Assembly (NCBI GenBank): GCA_023480765.1
Contig: JAMCWZ010000009.1
Span: 1 to 7,777 of the forward strand
DNA: 7,777 nt
Origin: Nitrospirota bacterium
GTDB lineage: Bacteria > Nitrospirota_A > Leptospirillia > Leptospirillales > Leptospirillaceae
Direction: 5' to 3'
Shown: piece by piece, positions 1 to 6,199 of the stretch
Layout of the letters: the number at the start of each line of letters is the position of its first letter
Position numbering within the stretch: position 1 is the stretch's first letter
The notes under the pieces: model-generated
Database searches by the model: none
Seen by the model: the letters and a program-made list of their open reading frames with translations, nothing else
What the model was told of the DNA's origin: nothing
Program-made: the position numbers and the translations under genes

Positions 1-483
1 TCCCTGGTCGGCACGGATCTGGTTTTCGAGGCTTTGGATGCGGGCTTTCGCCCCTTTCAGTGCCAGCCTCAGATGGATCAGGCTTTGGGTCGAAGAATAT
101 CCGCCCTTTCGGAGCCGTGAAATCCGCTTCAAATCCGACTGGATCCGCTCTTCTTCAGCTTCGACTTCCTGAATGCGCGACTGGTCGACATCCACCCTTT
201 TTTTGGCGACATCCAGGCTGCCCTCGTCGGACATCAGTCGGGTCTGGTAATCCCCCGGATCCAGCCGAAAAAGAACCTGGCCTTTCCTGACCGGTTCATT
301 ATCGTGGACCAGAACGTCGACAACCGTTCCCGGAATGCGAACCGTGACAGGGTGGGGGCGGCCGGCAACGGTGGCGTCCTCGGTCGAAACGTAATAGCGG
401 TTGTGGTCCCACCACAGGTATCCTGCAGCAAGCAATACCCCGCTCCCGAGAAGGACGGCTCCGATCGTCAACAATTTCTTCAC
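1..483 (-). CDS. EmrA/HlyD-family periplasmic adaptor, second copy (C-terminus cut by window edge)
   Basis: Membrane fusion protein that would link an inner-membrane exporter to a TolC channel. Only the first 161 codons are present. Seen: a GTG start, a short basic N-terminus (MKKLL) and one membrane anchor at about residues 5-24. The family motif YYVSTEDATVAG (about 30-41) follows, with the first half of the lipoyl/barrel-sandwich domain (about 44-75, PGTVVDVLVHDNEPVRKGQ). From about 85 to the edge runs a charged heptad-like coiled-coil hairpin carrying RLRKGGYSS, which matches RLRKGGFIT in the other adaptor of this window. The GTG is chosen because a GGAG-type ribosome site lies 6 bases upstream and the anchor follows at once. 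It lies 108 bp after the tolC-like gene on the same strand. It is a clear paralogue of the adaptor at 3572-4525, so a second transporter gene may follow beyond the edge. The family call is firm; the partner is unknown. Confidence 0.88.
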   Translation of the reverse strand, partial: MKKLLTIGAVLLGSGVLLAAGYLWWDHNRYYVSTEDATVAGRPHPVTVRIPGTVVDVLVHDNEPVRKGQVLFRLDPGDYQTRLMSDEGSLDVAKKRVDVDQSRIQEVEAEEERIQSDLKRISRLRKGGYSSTQSLIHLRLALKGAKARIQSLENQIRADQG

Positions 484-489
484 ACGTGT

Positions 490-494
490 CTCCT
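490..494 (-). promoter_or_regulatory. Ribosome binding site deciding the GTG start at 483
   Basis: The minus strand reads AGGAG here, followed by six bases and then GTG AAG AAA. The other nearby GTG (485-483) runs straight into TGA, so the site supports the GTG at 483-481 as the start of the second adaptor gene. Confidence 0.7.
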
Positions 495-514
495 GTTGTA
501 TGGATGAATGGCGG

Positions 515-580
515 AAAAAAAGTCGGATGACTGCCCTCCCGAAAAGCCCATTCCGCAACGGCGGGAGCGATCCCGGGAGG
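515..580 (-). terminator. Possible weak terminator or attenuator between tolC-like gene and second adaptor
   Basis: On the minus strand, just after the tolC-like stop, CCTCCCG (580-574) can pair with CGGGAGG (541-535). A small AGTC-ATCC-GACT hairpin (532-521) follows, whose last base begins a run of seven T (521-515). The large stem has a 32-base loop and the small one only 4 bp, so termination efficiency is doubtful. It could separate the second adaptor from the efflux operon or merely reduce read-through. Confidence 0.3.
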
Positions 581-591
581 AAAAACCCGGT

Positions 592-1992
592 TCAGCGGGA
601 AGGAAGATTCATCGACATGTCTCCCAGACTGTGACGATAGCGAATCATCTGGATGGCCCAGTCGTAACGGGCCTGAACAAGATCTTCCCGGGCCTGCCGA
701 AGAGCCGTTTCGGCGTCGACGACATCTACCGAACGGGCTGTTCCGACTTTGAACGATTTTTCCACCAGACGGTCGTTTTCCCGTGCGCTTTCCAAAGCTG
801 TCCGGGCTTCACTCCACCGCTGGAGAGCGGCACGGACGTTGAGAGCGGCTTCGCGAACTTCGGCCGAAACCCGAAGCTTGGCTTCGGAGAATTGATCATT
901 GGTCGAGGCCAGACGCGACCGGGCCTCATGCACCTGATGCGAAATCAGCCCCCCTTCGAAGATCGGTACATTCACCACACCGCCGATATTGAAGGTCGAA
1001 AACGGATAGTTCGGCATATAGGAGATACCCAGAGCCTGAGCCGGGATGTTCGACATGAAATACTGACCGACTCCGTTGATGGTCGGCCAGTTCTGGGATT
1101 TGGCGTTCGCAAGGCGAGCTTCTCCCTCCCGGACCTGGCTTTCGATCTGCTTGAGATCCGGACGTTGGCGATAAGCCAGGCGGATATCCGATTCCAGACG
1201 GATCGACCTCTTGAATCGATCCAGGGAGATTTCCCGGGCGACATAATGGGGATTCTTCTTGATTCCGATCGTGCGTGAAAGCTCTATTTGCGCCGTCCGG
1301 AAATCGTTCATCGCCCGGATCCTCTGAAGCAGGGCCGTCTCGAGGTTCACCCGGGCCTGGGTGACATCGAGGCGGATCCCCACCCCGGCGGAAAGCCGGG
1401 CTTCGGCCTCCGCCAGATGATGACGGGCATCCCGGACGCCGGAAAACGCGGATTTCAACGCATGCTGGGCCATCAGAAGTGTCAGATAGGAAACAGTCAC
1501 ATCCTGCCGGAGATCCAGGACTTCCTTGTTCAAGGCGGACTGAGCCCCCTTCCGCGCCATTCTGGCCTGCTTGACCTGAGAGGAAGTCCGGCCAAAATCG
1601 TAGATGTTCTGGTTCAGTGTCACGGTCAGGATACTCAGGTCGAAATACTGGAACCCCGGAAACAGGAAGACTCCCAGAAAACTGTTCCCATAAATATTCT
1701 GATAACTCGCAGAAAGCTGAGGCATGTAGTTAGACCGGGCTTCGCCCACGACGTCCTTCCTGGCTTCCAGCTGATGGCGAAAATCGTGCAGGGCCGGTCT
1801 CCGGGACAACGCTTCATCCAGCGCTTCCGGCAAGGAAATCGGCTCACCGGACAGAACGTCGGCCATTTTACTGTTTCCGTCCACATCCCCTTCCTGTGCC
1901 GCTCTCGCAGGAGCCGGCTCAGAAATCCCCCCGAAAATTGACACCACAAGAATCAGTCCGATCATGCTTCGAATCTTCTTTTGCATCTTCAT
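592..1992 (-). CDS. TolC-family outer membrane efflux channel
   Basis: Outer membrane factor of a tripartite efflux pump: a trimeric beta-barrel and alpha-barrel duct that receives substrate from the adaptor/transporter pair. Seen: 466 residues, in the usual range for the family. A signal peptide lies at residues 1-31 (basic start, hydrophobic 10-22, likely cleavage after PAPARA). There is no lipobox cysteine, so it resembles TolC rather than lipidated OprM. The family's internal duplication is visible: YDFGRTSSQVKQA (about 131-143) mirrors PIFEGGLISHQVHEA (about 353-367), and GVGIRLDVTQARVNLETA (about 203-220) mirrors GTARSVDVVDAETALRQA (about 417-434). The start ATG overlaps the transporter stop as ATGA, with GGAAGGGG about 10 bases upstream; a second ATG two codons in is possible. 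The frame stays open far upstream to 2862, but that stretch is the transporter gene in the wrong frame. The family is sure; the substrate is unknown. Confidence 0.92.
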   Translation of the reverse strand: MKMQKKIRSMIGLILVVSIFGGISEPAPARAAQEGDVDGNSKMADVLSGEPISLPEALDEALSRRPALHDFRHQLEARKDVVGEARSNYMPQLSASYQNIYGNSFLGVFLFPGFQYFDLSILTVTLNQNIYDFGRTSSQVKQARMARKGAQSALNKEVLDLRQDVTVSYLTLLMAQHALKSAFSGVRDARHHLAEAEARLSAGVGIRLDVTQARVNLETALLQRIRAMNDFRTAQIELSRTIGIKKNPHYVAREISLDRFKRSIRLESDIRLAYRQRPDLKQIESQVREGEARLANAKSQNWPTINGVGQYFMSNIPAQALGISYMPNYPFSTFNIGGVVNVPIFEGGLISHQVHEARSRLASTNDQFSEAKLRVSAEVREAALNVRAALQRWSEARTALESARENDRLVEKSFKVGTARSVDVVDAETALRQAREDLVQARYDWAIQMIRYRHSLGDMSMNLPSR

Positions 1993-3578
1993 TCCGCAAC
2001 AACCCCTTCCCTTTGAACACCGTCCTGGCCATTGTGCGAAAATCGCCGCATCAGCAGAATGACCGGAATTCCCAGAGCGGCAAAAAGGGCCGCCCAAATA
2101 AACGTCATGTTGTAGCCGGATATCGAGGCCTGTGTGTGCACAAGACCGGACAATTCTGCCTGCACACGCCCTGGAAACTGGAACAGGTGTCCCCCTTCGG
2201 ACAATCTGGAGGAAAGCTCCTGTGTCGCCGCCTGAACGGAATAGGCGCTCCGGGTGACATGCGACTGATATTCCGAATAGATGGAGGCCGACCGATGGTC
2301 CAGGATATTTCCCAGGACTGCCACACCGATGGCCCCTCCGATCTGGAGCATGTTGCTCTGGAGGGTGGAAGCGAGACCGATGTGCTTTCGTTCCACGAGA
2401 TTCTGCGGGAGGCTCGACAAAAGGGCGTTCACCATTCCCAGAGACAATCCGAAAACGAGCTGCGGGATCAGAATCTGATAGAAACTCGTGATCTGCGTCA
2501 GAAAGGCGAACATGAACTGGGCCGACGCGAGAAGGATGAAACCCGAGAACAGGATGATCCTCTTGCCCCGGTCGGAAACGATGCCGGAAACATGGCCCAT
2601 CACGGGCATGAAAATTCCGGCAATCAGCGAGGCCGGAAGCTGGAGCATGCCGGCATCCGTTGCCGGAAACCGGTTGAAGGTCTGGACAAAGAGCGGAAGG
2701 AGAAACATGCGGCCGAACAGGCTGATTGCCCGAAGAATGTTCAGGATCATGATCGCCGAAAAGTCCCAGTCCCGAAAAACGGTCAGGTCGATAATCGGAT
2801 GTTTGACCCGGAACGCCGTGAACAGGTAAATCCAGAACGAGATCGCCGTAACCAGCCAGCACTCATAGACGAAATGGGCCGTCCAGCCCCATCGTTCGCC
2901 TTCCGTCAACCCGATCAGGAGAAAGGCCAGGGACGTTCCCAACGAGACGAATCCGGGAAAATCGAACGGGACGACTGTCTGGGGAGTGTCTTTCCGGAGA
3001 AAGAAAAATGTCAGGACAAACGACAGGATTCCCACCGGAATATTGACGAAAAAGATATCCCGCCAGTTGAAATTGTCGATCAGATATCCGCCGAGGATGG
3101 GCCCGATCGTCGGTGCAAGCACGATGACGATACCAAAGAAGCCAAAAGCCTTGGCGCGTTCTTCCGGACGGAACGCCTCCGTGATGATCGTGAACCCGAG
3201 CGGCATCATCAGACCTCCTCCGACCGCCTGCAGAACCCGGAAGAAGATCATGGCGTTCAGGTTCGGGGAAAGACCGCACAGAAAAGAGGAGAACGTAAAG
3301 ACAAACGTCGAGATCAGATAAAGACGCTTGACCCCAAAGATTGTCCGCGTCCAGGCGCTCGCCAGCGTCACGATCGCAAATGCCATCGCATAGGCGGTGA
3401 TGACCCAGCGGACTTCATCGGTATTGGTGTCAAGACTTCCCACCATATTCGGAAGACCGACGTTCACAATCGTGGTGTCCAGAACCGGCAGGAACAGCCC
3501 GACCATGACGACCGTCAGGGCCCACCACCTGTAATGGGGAGAGTCTCCGACGAGACTCCCGGACTCCGGCATTACCAC
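1989..3578 (-). CDS. emrB: EmrB/QacA-type MFS drug:H+ antiporter (DHA2, 14 TM)
   Basis: Inner-membrane proton-driven exporter that would pass toxic compounds to the adjoining adaptor and outer-membrane channel. Seen: 529 residues, the size of 14-TM DHA2 proteins. The TM1 motif LDTTIVNVGLP lies at 33-43 and FRVLQAVGGGLMMP at 113-126. The antiporter motif C region with motif-like GPILGGYLIDNFNWRDIFF spans 159-177 and ends NIPVG (179-183). Many further hydrophobic spans follow. The loop that usually holds motif A reads AWTRTIFGVKRLYL (75-88) and lacks the usual Gly and Asp. The start is either GTG at 3578 (GGAAAGG six bases upstream) or ATG at 3572, which shares one base with the adaptor's TAA. 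The 3' end overlaps the tolC-like gene by four bases. DHA2 family is firm; EmrB-type is inferred from the paired adaptor; substrate unknown. Confidence 0.93.
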   Translation of the reverse strand: MVMPESGSLVGDSPHYRWWALTVVMVGLFLPVLDTTIVNVGLPNMVGSLDTNTDEVRWVITAYAMAFAIVTLASAWTRTIFGVKRLYLISTFVFTFSSFLCGLSPNLNAMIFFRVLQAVGGGLMMPLGFTIITEAFRPEERAKAFGFFGIVIVLAPTIGPILGGYLIDNFNWRDIFFVNIPVGILSFVLTFFFLRKDTPQTVVPFDFPGFVSLGTSLAFLLIGLTEGERWGWTAHFVYECWLVTAISFWIYLFTAFRVKHPIIDLTVFRDWDFSAIMILNILRAISLFGRMFLLPLFVQTFNRFPATDAGMLQLPASLIAGIFMPVMGHVSGIVSDRGKRIILFSGFILLASAQFMFAFLTQITSFYQILIPQLVFGLSLGMVNALLSSLPQNLVERKHIGLASTLQSNMLQIGGAIGVAVLGNILDHRSASIYSEYQSHVTRSAYSVQAATQELSSRLSEGGHLFQFPGRVQAELSGLVHTQASISGYNMTFIWAALFAALGIPVILLMRRFSHNGQDGVQREGVVAE

Positions 3579-4525
3579 GGCGAACCTTTCCGGATGTGGA
3601 TACGAACCTCGGTCGACATGCCCGGACGGAGAATGTAGGGGCCCGCGTCATCAACGTGAATCCGGACGGGAATCCTCTGAATGACTTTCACAAACGTTCC
3701 GGAGGCGTTCTCCGGAGGGAGAAGCGACACTGCGGCCGCAGAAACCGGAAGAATCCGTTCCACATGACCGTGAAACTTCCGCTCCGGATAGGTATCCACA
3801 TCGATATCAACGGGCTGCCCCACCCGGACGCTCGTCATCCGGGTTTCCTTGACCTTGGCCGTGATCCAGATATCCCGGGGATTCACCACGGACAGAAGGG
3901 GCTGTCCGGGGGAAACGACTTCACCGATCTGGGCGATCCGTTCTGCGACCTGACCATCGATCGGAGCATGCACCGTATAGTTCAGGGGATGGGACTCGGT
4001 GATTTCGAGCCTCATCCGTTCGGACAGAACAACCTTTTTTGCCTGCAGAAGCTGTGAACGGTCGTCATCCACGGTGGTCCGGAGATTTTCAAGATCCTGG
4101 GCAGTAATAAATCCTCCCTTGCGGAGACGGATTCCCCGCCGGTACTGGGATTCGGCGTTCAGGAGAAGAACTTTGAGTGACTCCTCGGTCGAAATCGCTT
4201 TCTGAAGGTCCTTGAAAGCGCTCTGGTTCGATTCGTTAATCTGCCGTAGCCGCTGAAATCCAGTCGTATCGATTCGCGCAACTTCCTGCCCCTTGACGAC
4301 CGGATCTCCCTGGTTCAGGGGAAACTCCATGACGCGGCCGTTCGCGTTGGCCGAAATCAGGATAATATTCCCGTCCACGGCGGAGTCTTCCGTAGAAACA
4401 TAAAAGGCGTTGTACCGCATATAGGCGCCATAGATCAGCAGGGTGACCACAAGCCCGACCACCGGAACCCACACCTTGGGACTTCTCAACCCGTTTTTCC
4501 CATTTCTCCCGTTCGATTCTGTCAT
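3572..4525 (-). CDS. emrA: EmrA-type membrane fusion protein (efflux adaptor)
   Basis: Periplasmic adaptor, anchored in the inner membrane, that bridges the MFS exporter encoded next to it and the TolC-type channel. Seen: 317 residues. A short hydrophilic cytoplasmic tail (1-17) is followed by one TM helix (about 18-36) and FYVSTEDSAVDGN (41-53). The first lipoyl half covers about 54-86 and an alpha-hairpin coiled coil about 88-165. The second lipoyl half (about 174-205) contains HAPIDGQVAERIAQIGEVV, and a beta-barrel domain follows. Near the end is NASGTFVKVIQRIPVRI (about 273-289), very close to the signature typical of EmrA/VceA adaptors. The start ATG overlaps the cytochrome stop as ATGA and the end overlaps the transporter start. 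It is somewhat shorter than E. coli EmrA, mainly in the hairpin region. The assignment is strong from motif and gene order. Confidence 0.92.
   Translation of the reverse strand: MTESNGRNGKNGLRSPKVWVPVVGLVVTLLIYGAYMRYNAFYVSTEDSAVDGNIILISANANGRVMEFPLNQGDPVVKGQEVARIDTTGFQRLRQINESNQSAFKDLQKAISTEESLKVLLLNAESQYRRGIRLRKGGFITAQDLENLRTTVDDDRSQLLQAKKVVLSERMRLEITESHPLNYTVHAPIDGQVAERIAQIGEVVSPGQPLLSVVNPRDIWITAKVKETRMTSVRVGQPVDIDVDTYPERKFHGHVERILPVSAAAVSLLPPENASGTFVKVIQRIPVRIHVDDAGPYILRPGMSTEVRIHIRKGSPW
3585..3591 (-). promoter_or_regulatory. Ribosome binding site favouring the GTG start at 3578
   Basis: The minus strand reads GGAAAGG inside the 3' end of the adaptor gene. Six bases separate it from GTG at 3578-3576 and twelve from ATG at 3572-3570. 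The spacing favours GTG, while the ATG has the advantage of a TAATG stop-start overlap. The two choices differ by two residues. Confidence 0.5.
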
Positions 4526-5124
4526 TTCTGGGCCTCTCCATAGGCATCGCGCATTTCTTTCCGGTATGCATCCGGAACCGGATGACTGATTTCGCTCAGG
4601 GACTTTTGATAGTCAAATCCTTGAAACGTCGGAGAAGAAGGGTTATGACAGGTCGTACAGGTCTTCTCGGGATGATCGACAAGACCCGCCTGATGGCTCT
4701 TGACCGGATCGATCATTGTGCTGAAATGGGAATAATCTTCCCCCGGTCCGTGGCAGGACTCGCACTGGACACCGTCTCTTTTGCGAAACGTGGAAATGAC
4801 CTGGGGTAAATGCGTTCCCGCAGCGGTTGTATGACAGGACAGGCAACGCATGTCATTTTTCGGATCGGCAATCCCCATCTTTCGTGCGATCGAAAGAGCT
4901 TCCGGAGAACCCAGATCACGATAGGCCCGGGCATGGGGAGACGCTTTCCAGATTTGAAACTGGTTTCCGATACGGGCCGAGGAGTGGCAGACCTCACACG
5001 TTTCATCCCCCACATATCGGTGAAAGTAGGTGTTTTCATTGGCGTGGGCATGAAGACCTCCCAAGGCTCCCGATGAAACAACCAGCACAATTGCAAGGAA
5101 ATAGACCAGCCGACCTGATTTCAT
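4522..5124 (-). CDS. Exported tetraheme c-type cytochrome, cytochrome c554-like
   Basis: Multiheme electron-transfer protein of the cell envelope. Seen: 200 residues. A signal peptide occupies about 1-28 (basic start, hydrophobic 7-24, cleavage likely after AHA), and no other membrane helix follows. Four CxxCH heme sites are present: C43-C46-H47, C94-C97-H98, C121-C124-H125 (CESCHGPG) and C156-C159-H160. Additional histidines (35, 64, 105, 133, 144, 151, 181) could be distal axial ligands. KASPHARAYRDL (60-71) matches the pattern common before the second heme in the c554 family. Heme attachment in the periplasm by the Ccm/Ccs machinery is inferred. The start has AAGGA seven bases upstream. 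It overlaps the TetR stop and the EmrA start by ATGA on both sides, so its synthesis is tied to the efflux pump. Tetraheme cytochrome is certain; electron partners and the role in efflux are unknown. Confidence 0.9.
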   Translation of the reverse strand: MKSGRLVYFLAIVLVVSSGALGGLHAHANENTYFHRYVGDETCEVCHSSARIGNQFQIWKASPHARAYRDLGSPEALSIARKMGIADPKNDMRCLSCHTTAAGTHLPQVISTFRKRDGVQCESCHGPGEDYSHFSTMIDPVKSHQAGLVDHPEKTCTTCHNPSSPTFQGFDYQKSLSEISHPVPDAYRKEMRDAYGEAQK

Positions 5125-5816
5125 GAGTTCGTCCTTTTTTGAGATACGGATGTCCGGGATGTCGTTTTTTGATAACCAATCCCCTTAAGAAAATGCGTGA
5201 TAAGGCCCTCCAGAAAATCTGTCCTGTCAATCGGAAACACTTTTTTTCCCGACAGGATTTCCTGAAAATGAAAAAAGGCAAAGATCGGACCGGTAAAAAA
5301 CCACACGTCCCTCGTCGGCGAAAAGGTTTCCAGCAGAAGGGAACCGTTCCACCATTCAAAGAGAGAAACGATCCTCTGGATGGAGAGTTCCATGAGAAGC
5401 TTGGGGTAAAGAGGTTCGCCTTCCTCTTCCAGCAAACGGAATTCGCTCACAATAATACGGTGAAAGTCTTTGTTCTGGTCCATCGAATCCAGAAGAGTCC
5501 TTCCCAGGTCATGCAGAAAATCGGGGAACGTTTCCGGATCCAAAGGCGTTTTCCTCTTCGATCGGTCCGCTTCCCATCCGGAAAGAAACCGGTAGAGAGG
5601 AGAACAGTCCTTCTGGAAATTTGATGCGATGATTTCCGAAAGAAGTGCTTTCTTGTTCGGAAAGTAATGATAGATCAGGCCTTCCGTGATTCCAGCCCGA
5701 CAGGCGATTTTTCGGTTTGTTGTCGCATGATACCCCTCTTCCGCAAAACAGGAGAGAGCCGCCGACAAAATCTCCCGTTTTCTTTGCTGCCCTTTTTCGC
5801 AACTGTCCGCCGACAT
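5121..5816 (-). CDS. TetR-family transcriptional repressor of the efflux operon
   Basis: Cytoplasmic DNA-binding regulator, probably a dimer that leaves its operator when a ligand (likely the pump substrate) binds. Seen: 231 residues. The canonical TetR_N helix-turn-helix lies at about 13-62: REILSAALSCFAEEGYHATT, then KIACRAGITEGLIYHYFPNKKALLSEI, with the recognition helix near 43-50. The C-terminal part is alpha-helical and aromatic-rich (WWNGS, VWFFTGPIFAFFHF), as expected of a variable ligand-binding domain. ATG is preceded by AAGG seven bases upstream. It is the first gene of the operon and its stop overlaps the cytochrome ATG. With an inverted repeat between promoter region and start codon, autoregulated repression of the whole operon is the simplest inference. 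Family certain; ligand unknown. Confidence 0.92.
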   Translation of the reverse strand: MSADSCEKGQQRKREILSAALSCFAEEGYHATTNRKIACRAGITEGLIYHYFPNKKALLSEIIASNFQKDCSPLYRFLSGWEADRSKRKTPLDPETFPDFLHDLGRTLLDSMDQNKDFHRIIVSEFRLLEEEGEPLYPKLLMELSIQRIVSLFEWWNGSLLLETFSPTRDVWFFTGPIFAFFHFQEILSGKKVFPIDRTDFLEGLITHFLKGIGYQKTTSRTSVSQKRTNS

Positions 5817-5865
5817 GGGATTGCCTTGTATTAATTGGTTAATTAATTAATTTTCTTAGGTTCAA
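5817..5865 (-). promoter_or_regulatory. Promoter region of the TetR-cytochrome-efflux operon
   Basis: The only non-coding space upstream of TetR after the preceding terminator is this AT-rich stretch. The minus strand holds TTGAAC (5865-5860), a possible -35, and then repeated TTAATT-like sequence that could supply a -10, but no clean consensus hexamer with 16-18 spacing is visible. An operon promoter here is required by the layout; exact boxes are not assigned. Confidence 0.5.
5830..5847. promoter_or_regulatory. Candidate TetR operator: 18-bp inverted repeat
   Basis: ATTAATT-GGTT-AATTAAT is a perfect inverted repeat with 7-base arms and a 4-base centre, 14 bp upstream of the TetR ATG. It sits in an AT-rich stretch that contrasts with the surrounding sequence. 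Position and symmetry fit an autoregulatory TetR-type operator. Simple TTAA-type repeats give such symmetry easily, so binding is an inference. Confidence 0.5.
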
Positions 5866-5908
5866 AAATAAGGCATGGAAGACTTGGAGTCAAGAGGAGT
5901 TCCATGCC
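5863..5908 (-). terminator. Intrinsic terminator after the rel-fdhE-83 aa gene cluster
   Basis: On the minus strand GGCATGGAA (5908-5900) pairs perfectly with TTCCATGCC (5880-5872) and is followed by TTATTTTT (5871-5864). The loop contains a second small hairpin (GACT-TGG-AGTC on the plus strand, 5881-5891). It starts 7 bp after the stop of the small membrane protein gene, the expected place. Confidence 0.78.
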
Positions 5909-5915
5909 CGGATAG

Positions 5916-6167
5916 TCAATGTTTTCCGGAAAGGCCGGAAAAAGTCGAATGACCATTTTTGGAGGGTTGAGGGGGTTCTTCTTCGATCGGATAACCCCAG
6001 GGATCTCTTTTGGGAAGGTCCGGAGGAAGTTTTTTCTGAAGGACTTTTTCATGCTTGACGAAGCGGGAAATACTGATCGACACCAGAAAGATCAAGATCA
6101 TCAGTCCGGTCAGAATAATCGCATAGTTTACAATGGAATTCAGGTTCAGACGCGAGAAGAAATCCAT
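5916..6167 (-). CDS. Small single-pass membrane protein, unrecognised (83 aa)
   Basis: Not recognised. Seen: 83 residues. One strongly hydrophobic helix (about 15-36, AIILTGLMILIFLVSISIS) is followed by a basic stretch (RFVKHEKVLQKK) and a proline-rich acidic tail (about 48-68) with DPWGYPIEEEPPQP. The positive charges after the helix predict the tail in the cytoplasm. The ATG is the first possible start, because an in-frame TAA lies two codons upstream; the nearest ribosome-site-like AAAGGGG is about 11 bases away, rather far. It lies 32 bp after fdhE and ends 7 bp before a terminator, so it is probably the last gene of that transcription unit. Its place invites a link with a membrane respiratory complex, but no similarity supports that. 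Confidence 0.62.
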   Translation of the reverse strand: MDFFSRLNLNSIVNYAIILTGLMILIFLVSISISRFVKHEKVLQKKLPPDLPKRDPWGYPIEEEPPQPSKNGHSTFSGLSGKH

Positions 6168-6199
6168 GTGGTCTTAATCCCCTTTACTGGAAGGATGAT

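Noticed and set aside
562..575. CGGGA-GCGA-TCCCG hairpin as a stand-alone terminator
   Set aside because: Stem of five pairs and no T-run directly after it on the minus strand; only the longer structure with the T-run at 521-515 was kept, at low confidence.
508..1278. 256-residue plus-strand frame, and a similar one at 1288-1941
   Set aside because: Antisense of the tolC-like gene, with no recognisable motifs.
1993..2862. N-terminal extension of the tolC-like frame to give a 756-residue protein
   Set aside because: The extension overlaps the clear MFS gene on the same strand in another frame, has no signal or family features, and the real start at 1992 has a ribosome site, a signal peptide and an ATGA overlap.
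1896..3638. 580-residue plus-strand frame
   Set aside because: Composition is highly charged and repetitive, as expected of the antisense of a membrane transporter with GC-biased third positions; the minus strand encodes unmistakable DHA2 motifs.
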